Of a DNA stretch of 7,570 nt, positions 5,531 to 7,570 are shown piece after piece. Below the pieces are notes generated by a model, which was not told where the DNA came from, made no database searches, and saw only the letters and a list, made by a program, of their open reading frames with translations. The first letter of the stretch is position 1. Every line of letters begins with the position of its first letter. The position numbers and the translations under genes are program-made. The DNA lies in assembly GCA_035544835.1 (NCBI GenBank), contig DASZZV010000176.1, forward strand, positions 1 through 7,570, read 5' to 3'. Source of the DNA: DASZZV01 sp035544835 (GTDB lineage: Bacteria; Acidobacteriota; Thermoanaerobaculia; Gp7-AA8).

Positions 5531-6994
5531 ATGGCAAAGAAGATTCTGCGAGTCGGAACGCTCTCGCGCATCGGTACGACCGATATCCATCGAGCGGACG
5601 ACAGCGTCAGCGCCATGGTTCTGAAGGAAATCTTCGAGACTCCGTACTGCCTGCCGACCGGACCGGAGAATCCGGAGCCATTGCTTCTTGGTGAGCCCCT
5701 CAAAGCCGAGCCGGGCGATTCGAAACGGCCGATTTTTTCCGCACTCATTCGTAAGGGTGTTCTTTTCTCGGACGGCACTCCGCTCACGGCCGAGATCATG
5801 CGAGCATCGCTGGCCACCGACGACGACGTTCGCGCTCGGGCGGCGGTTGAGGTTTCCGCCGACAGGATCGTTTTCAAGTTGATATCGCCTGATCCCGGCT
5901 TTCCCATCTTCCTTTCGCACACCGCGTGCGGCGTCATGTTGCAGCGTGGAGAACGCTTCATCGGAACGGGACCCTACATGTTTCTGGAGGGCATCAGCGC
6001 ACGCGATCTGCTGCAGGCCAATCCGCTCGTACTGGTGAAGAATCCGCATTACCGGTCGCCCATACCGATTGATGAGATTCATTTCTCGATGTTCCCCCCG
6101 TCCAGTGGGGGAGGAACAGAAAATCTGCTGGCAGCAGCGAAAGAGGGAGCGATCGATTTTACCTACAGCCTCACCTCGGTTGATGCCGCCGAGCTGCAGG
6201 GCTTTCCCTTTATGCCCTCCATCTCCACGGGTAACTCGACGGGGATGCTGATTCTCAACACGACGGCACCATCTCTGCGGAATCCCGTGGTTCGAAAGGC
6301 CATCGCCCGATCGATCGATCGCCGGCAGATCGCCAGCAAGGCCTATCCCAAGAATCCGCTGGCCTATGTTGCATCCAGCATCCTGCCGCCACTGATGGGT
6401 CGCGAAAGCAAAGAGACCCTTTCCTTCAATCCCAGAGAGGTAGCGGCGATGCTGGAGCGGGAAAAGGTGACGCTTCCGAGCCGGCTCTCGCTGCAGATTC
6501 TGTGGAGCCCCAGGCCGTACATGCCGAATCCGAAGGAAGCTGCCGAAGTGATTCGCGAGCAGCTTTCGACGATCGGAATCAGCGTCAATGTCGTGACGCC
6601 TAAAAGCCGCGACGAATTTCTCGATACGCTGAAGAAGGGAGCCTTCGAGCTGTCGCTCTCCGGCTGGATCTCCGACACGGCAGACCCTGCCGACTTTCTC
6701 GAATCGTGTCTCGCTTCGTGGAATATCTCCAACGCATCGAAGGTCACCTCGACCTCGAACAATCACGCCCATTACGCCAGCCCGGCCATGGATAAGGCTC
6801 TTCAGGAGTTTCGGGCCAACCAGACTGCAGAGGCGCGCGCGCGAATCATGGAGCTCCTCGAACAGGACGCACCGATCCTTCCTCTGATTTACGGACAAAT
6901 GGTGGCTGTCTACGCTCGCCGCATCCGCGGATTCCGCGCCTCGGCCATCTCCAGCGGCCGCATGTCGTTCTCGAAGGTCGATTTGACGGACTGA
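5531..6994 (+). CDS. family 5 (SBP_bac_5, oligopeptide-type) solute-binding protein without export signal (487 aa)
   Basis: ATG 5531 is chosen because GAGGAG (5519-5524) precedes it by 6 nt and the first residues, MAKKILRVGTLSRIGTTDIH, already match the start of the mature binding domain. The frame is open back to an ATG at 5393, but those 46 extra residues resemble neither a signal peptide nor a known domain. Family 5 features, counted from 5531: FSDGTPLTAE (79-88), GTGPYMF (145-151), the hinge-side segment LNTTAPSLRNPVVRKAIARS starting at 242, GWISDTADPADF (378-389), and a closing region with ARARIMELLEQDAPILPLIY. The length fits a complete two-lobed binding protein. Relatives bind peptides, nickel or sugars for ABC importers in the periplasm or on the cell surface. 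Here there is no signal peptide or lipobox, and no permease or ATPase gene next to it. A cytoplasmic ligand-sensing role, as for the C-terminal domain of SgrR, is possible, but no DNA-binding domain is present. The ligand is unknown. Confidence 0.88.
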   Translation: MAKKILRVGTLSRIGTTDIHRADDSVSAMVLKEIFETPYCLPTGPENPEPLLLGEPLKAEPGDSKRPIFSALIRKGVLFSDGTPLTAEIMRASLATDDDVRARAAVEVSADRIVFKLISPDPGFPIFLSHTACGVMLQRGERFIGTGPYMFLEGISARDLLQANPLVLVKNPHYRSPIPIDEIHFSMFPPSSGGGTENLLAAAKEGAIDFTYSLTSVDAAELQGFPFMPSISTGNSTGMLILNTTAPSLRNPVVRKAIARSIDRRQIASKAYPKNPLAYVASSILPPLMGRESKETLSFNPREVAAMLEREKVTLPSRLSLQILWSPRPYMPNPKEAAEVIREQLSTIGISVNVVTPKSRDEFLDTLKKGAFELSLSGWISDTADPADFLESCLASWNISNASKVTSTSNNHAHYASPAMDKALQEFRANQTAEARARIMELLEQDAPILPLIYGQMVAVYARRIRGFRASAISSGRMSFSKVDLTD

Positions 6995-7112
6995 TGGCGT
7001 GAGGGGGCTCCAAGCCAGCGCCTCCCGGGACGGGCGGCAGTTCTTCCGGTGGGTCGGGCATTACGCCGAAGGGCGGGTCAAAAGAAATCCTGTGACCCAC
7101 TCTCCGCCGCGG

Positions 7113-7123
7113 ACGAACTTCGT
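7113..7123. repeat. 11-bp inverted repeat upstream of the Asp-box gene, possible operator
   Basis: ACGAA-C-TTCGT is a perfect inverted repeat. It lies where a -35 element would sit for a -10-like TACAAT at 7135-7140, but no recognisable -35 hexamer is there. An activator- or repressor-controlled promoter is possible. The rest of 6995-7112 holds only a 6-bp inverted repeat, GGGTCA (7075-7080) with TGACCC (7093-7098). No clear terminator for the solute-binding protein gene is seen. Confidence 0.25.
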
Positions 7124-7174
7124 AAAACACTGATTACAATGGTATTTTCTCAGGACAATATGTGGTCTTGCGAT

Positions 7175-7207
7175 TGCTCTTAGAGCACTCGGCCTGTGCA
7201 AAAGGCC
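7175..7207 (+). promoter_or_regulatory. paired inverted repeats in the 5' leader of the Asp-box gene
   Basis: TGCTCT-T-AGAGCA (7175-7187) is a perfect 13-bp inverted repeat. It is followed by GGCC (7191-7194) and GGCC (7204-7207), which can form a short stem over a 9-nt loop. The ribosome binding site of the next gene begins about 10 nt later. These could be an operator plus leader structure. They match no riboswitch class I know, and short repeats of this kind can arise by chance. Confidence 0.25.
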
Positions 7208-7226
7208 AATAGAAAAAGGAGTATTC

Positions 7227-7570
7227 ATGAAAATCGTCACTCCCCTGGTGGCAGCGCTTCTTGTCGCTGGCGCGACCGTTTCGTTTGCTCAGACCAATAA
7301 TCAGAACAACCCGACGTGGTGGGAAAAGTATCAATACCTGGTAAAGAACGGCCAGAGTCCCGAAGGCGGTGGGTCCACGACCTCACTGAACGTGGGGGGC
7401 AACGTGGATGTGTCGAATGAGTGCGGCCCGCAGAGTGAGGTCTACATCACCCTCAACGCGTCCCGCGCTAAGAACCTGGCCGCGGGGTCGAATGAGATTT
7501 ACCGCGACCCGATGCGCGGCTACTTCTCGTTCGACGGCGGTGCGACATGGGGTGGTGTCGATATCCCGCT
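7227..7570 (+). CDS. secreted Asp-box (BNR/sialidase-type) protein, N-terminal 114 residues (runs off right edge)
   Basis: ATG 7227 follows AAGGAG with a 5-nt gap, a strong ribosome binding site. The frame stays open to the window end. MKIVTPLVAALLVAGATVSFA is a clear signal peptide, cut before Q22, so the product is exported. After a polar stretch rich in N and Q comes WWEKYQYLVKNG, a glycine-rich linker, and a segment with SLNVGGNVDVSNECGPQSE. Residues 101-108 read SFDGGATW, an exact match to the Asp-box S-x-D-x-G-x-T-W found in beta-propellers of sialidases, sortilin-like (VPS10) domains and related repeat proteins. Only the first such box is visible, so enzyme activity cannot be judged. 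It may be an exo-sialidase-like hydrolase or a non-catalytic propeller. It is on the same strand as the solute-binding protein gene but 232 bp away, and probably has its own promoter. Confidence 0.8.
   Translation, partial: MKIVTPLVAALLVAGATVSFAQTNNQNNPTWWEKYQYLVKNGQSPEGGGSTTSLNVGGNVDVSNECGPQSEVYITLNASRAKNLAAGSNEIYRDPMRGYFSFDGGATWGGVDIP

Noticed and set aside
5450..6898. 482-codon minus-strand frame opposite the solute-binding protein
   Set aside because: It has no recognisable domain and is rich in R, G and H. The opposite strand shows clear family 5 motifs, so this is a stop-poor antisense shadow in GC-rich DNA.
7001..7024. Hairpin after the solute-binding protein stop codon as a terminator
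   Set aside because: The stem GAGG/CCTC is only 4 bp before mismatches, and no T run follows.
7134..7334. 66-codon minus-strand frame over the start of the Asp-box gene
   Set aside because: It lies antisense to a strong ribosome binding site, a clear signal peptide and a frame ending in an exact Asp-box.

Overview
The window is about 60% GC, gene-dense, and rich in exported proteins. Five of the six clear genes whose start lies inside the window begin with a signal peptide, lipoprotein signal or membrane helix. An M1-type metallopeptidase with a changed exopeptidase motif, a lipoprotein PQQ dehydrogenase, an Asp-box (BNR) secreted protein and strong Shine-Dalgarno sites suggest a soil or aquatic Gram-negative heterotroph, perhaps Acidobacteriota or a related phylum. 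That placement is an inference from gene style. There is no rRNA or marker gene here, and I saw no tRNA, CRISPR array, insertion sequence or phage gene.

Layout. Positions 2-1906 (+) hold the 3' part of a large M1-family zinc metallopeptidase gene that enters from the left edge. Positions 1907-2129 contain no + strand gene. On the minus strand they carry a well-formed promoter, a hairpin, a ribosome binding site and a 33-codon reading frame with a Tat-like start, which looks like a gene-start remnant or a tiny peptide gene. Positions 2130-2609 (+) encode a small lipoprotein of unknown function. A convergent gap at 2610-2781 follows, with two weak hairpins. Three minus-strand genes come next, in transcription order: a PQQ-dependent dehydrogenase lipoprotein (5392-3488), a small secreted four-cysteine protein (3418-3065) and a 73-residue two-helix membrane protein (3003-2782). 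A 138-bp divergent gap with a nested dyad separates the dehydrogenase from a family 5 solute-binding protein (5531-6994, +), which unusually has no export signal. After a 232-bp gap with several inverted repeats, a secreted Asp-box protein starts at 7227 (+) and runs off the right edge.

How the genes fit together. The three minus-strand genes are spaced 69 and 61 bp apart and may be co-transcribed. All three products would sit in or outside the inner membrane. The dehydrogenase would oxidise a sugar or alcohol in the periplasm with PQQ as cofactor, but no PQQ biosynthesis or cytochrome gene is present here. The solute-binding protein has no permease or ATPase genes beside it. I found no convincing new multi-gene system. 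The observations most worth a second look are the M1 enzyme lacking GxMEN, the signal-less solute-binding protein with its dyad, and the minus-strand gene-start remnant at 1863-2054.
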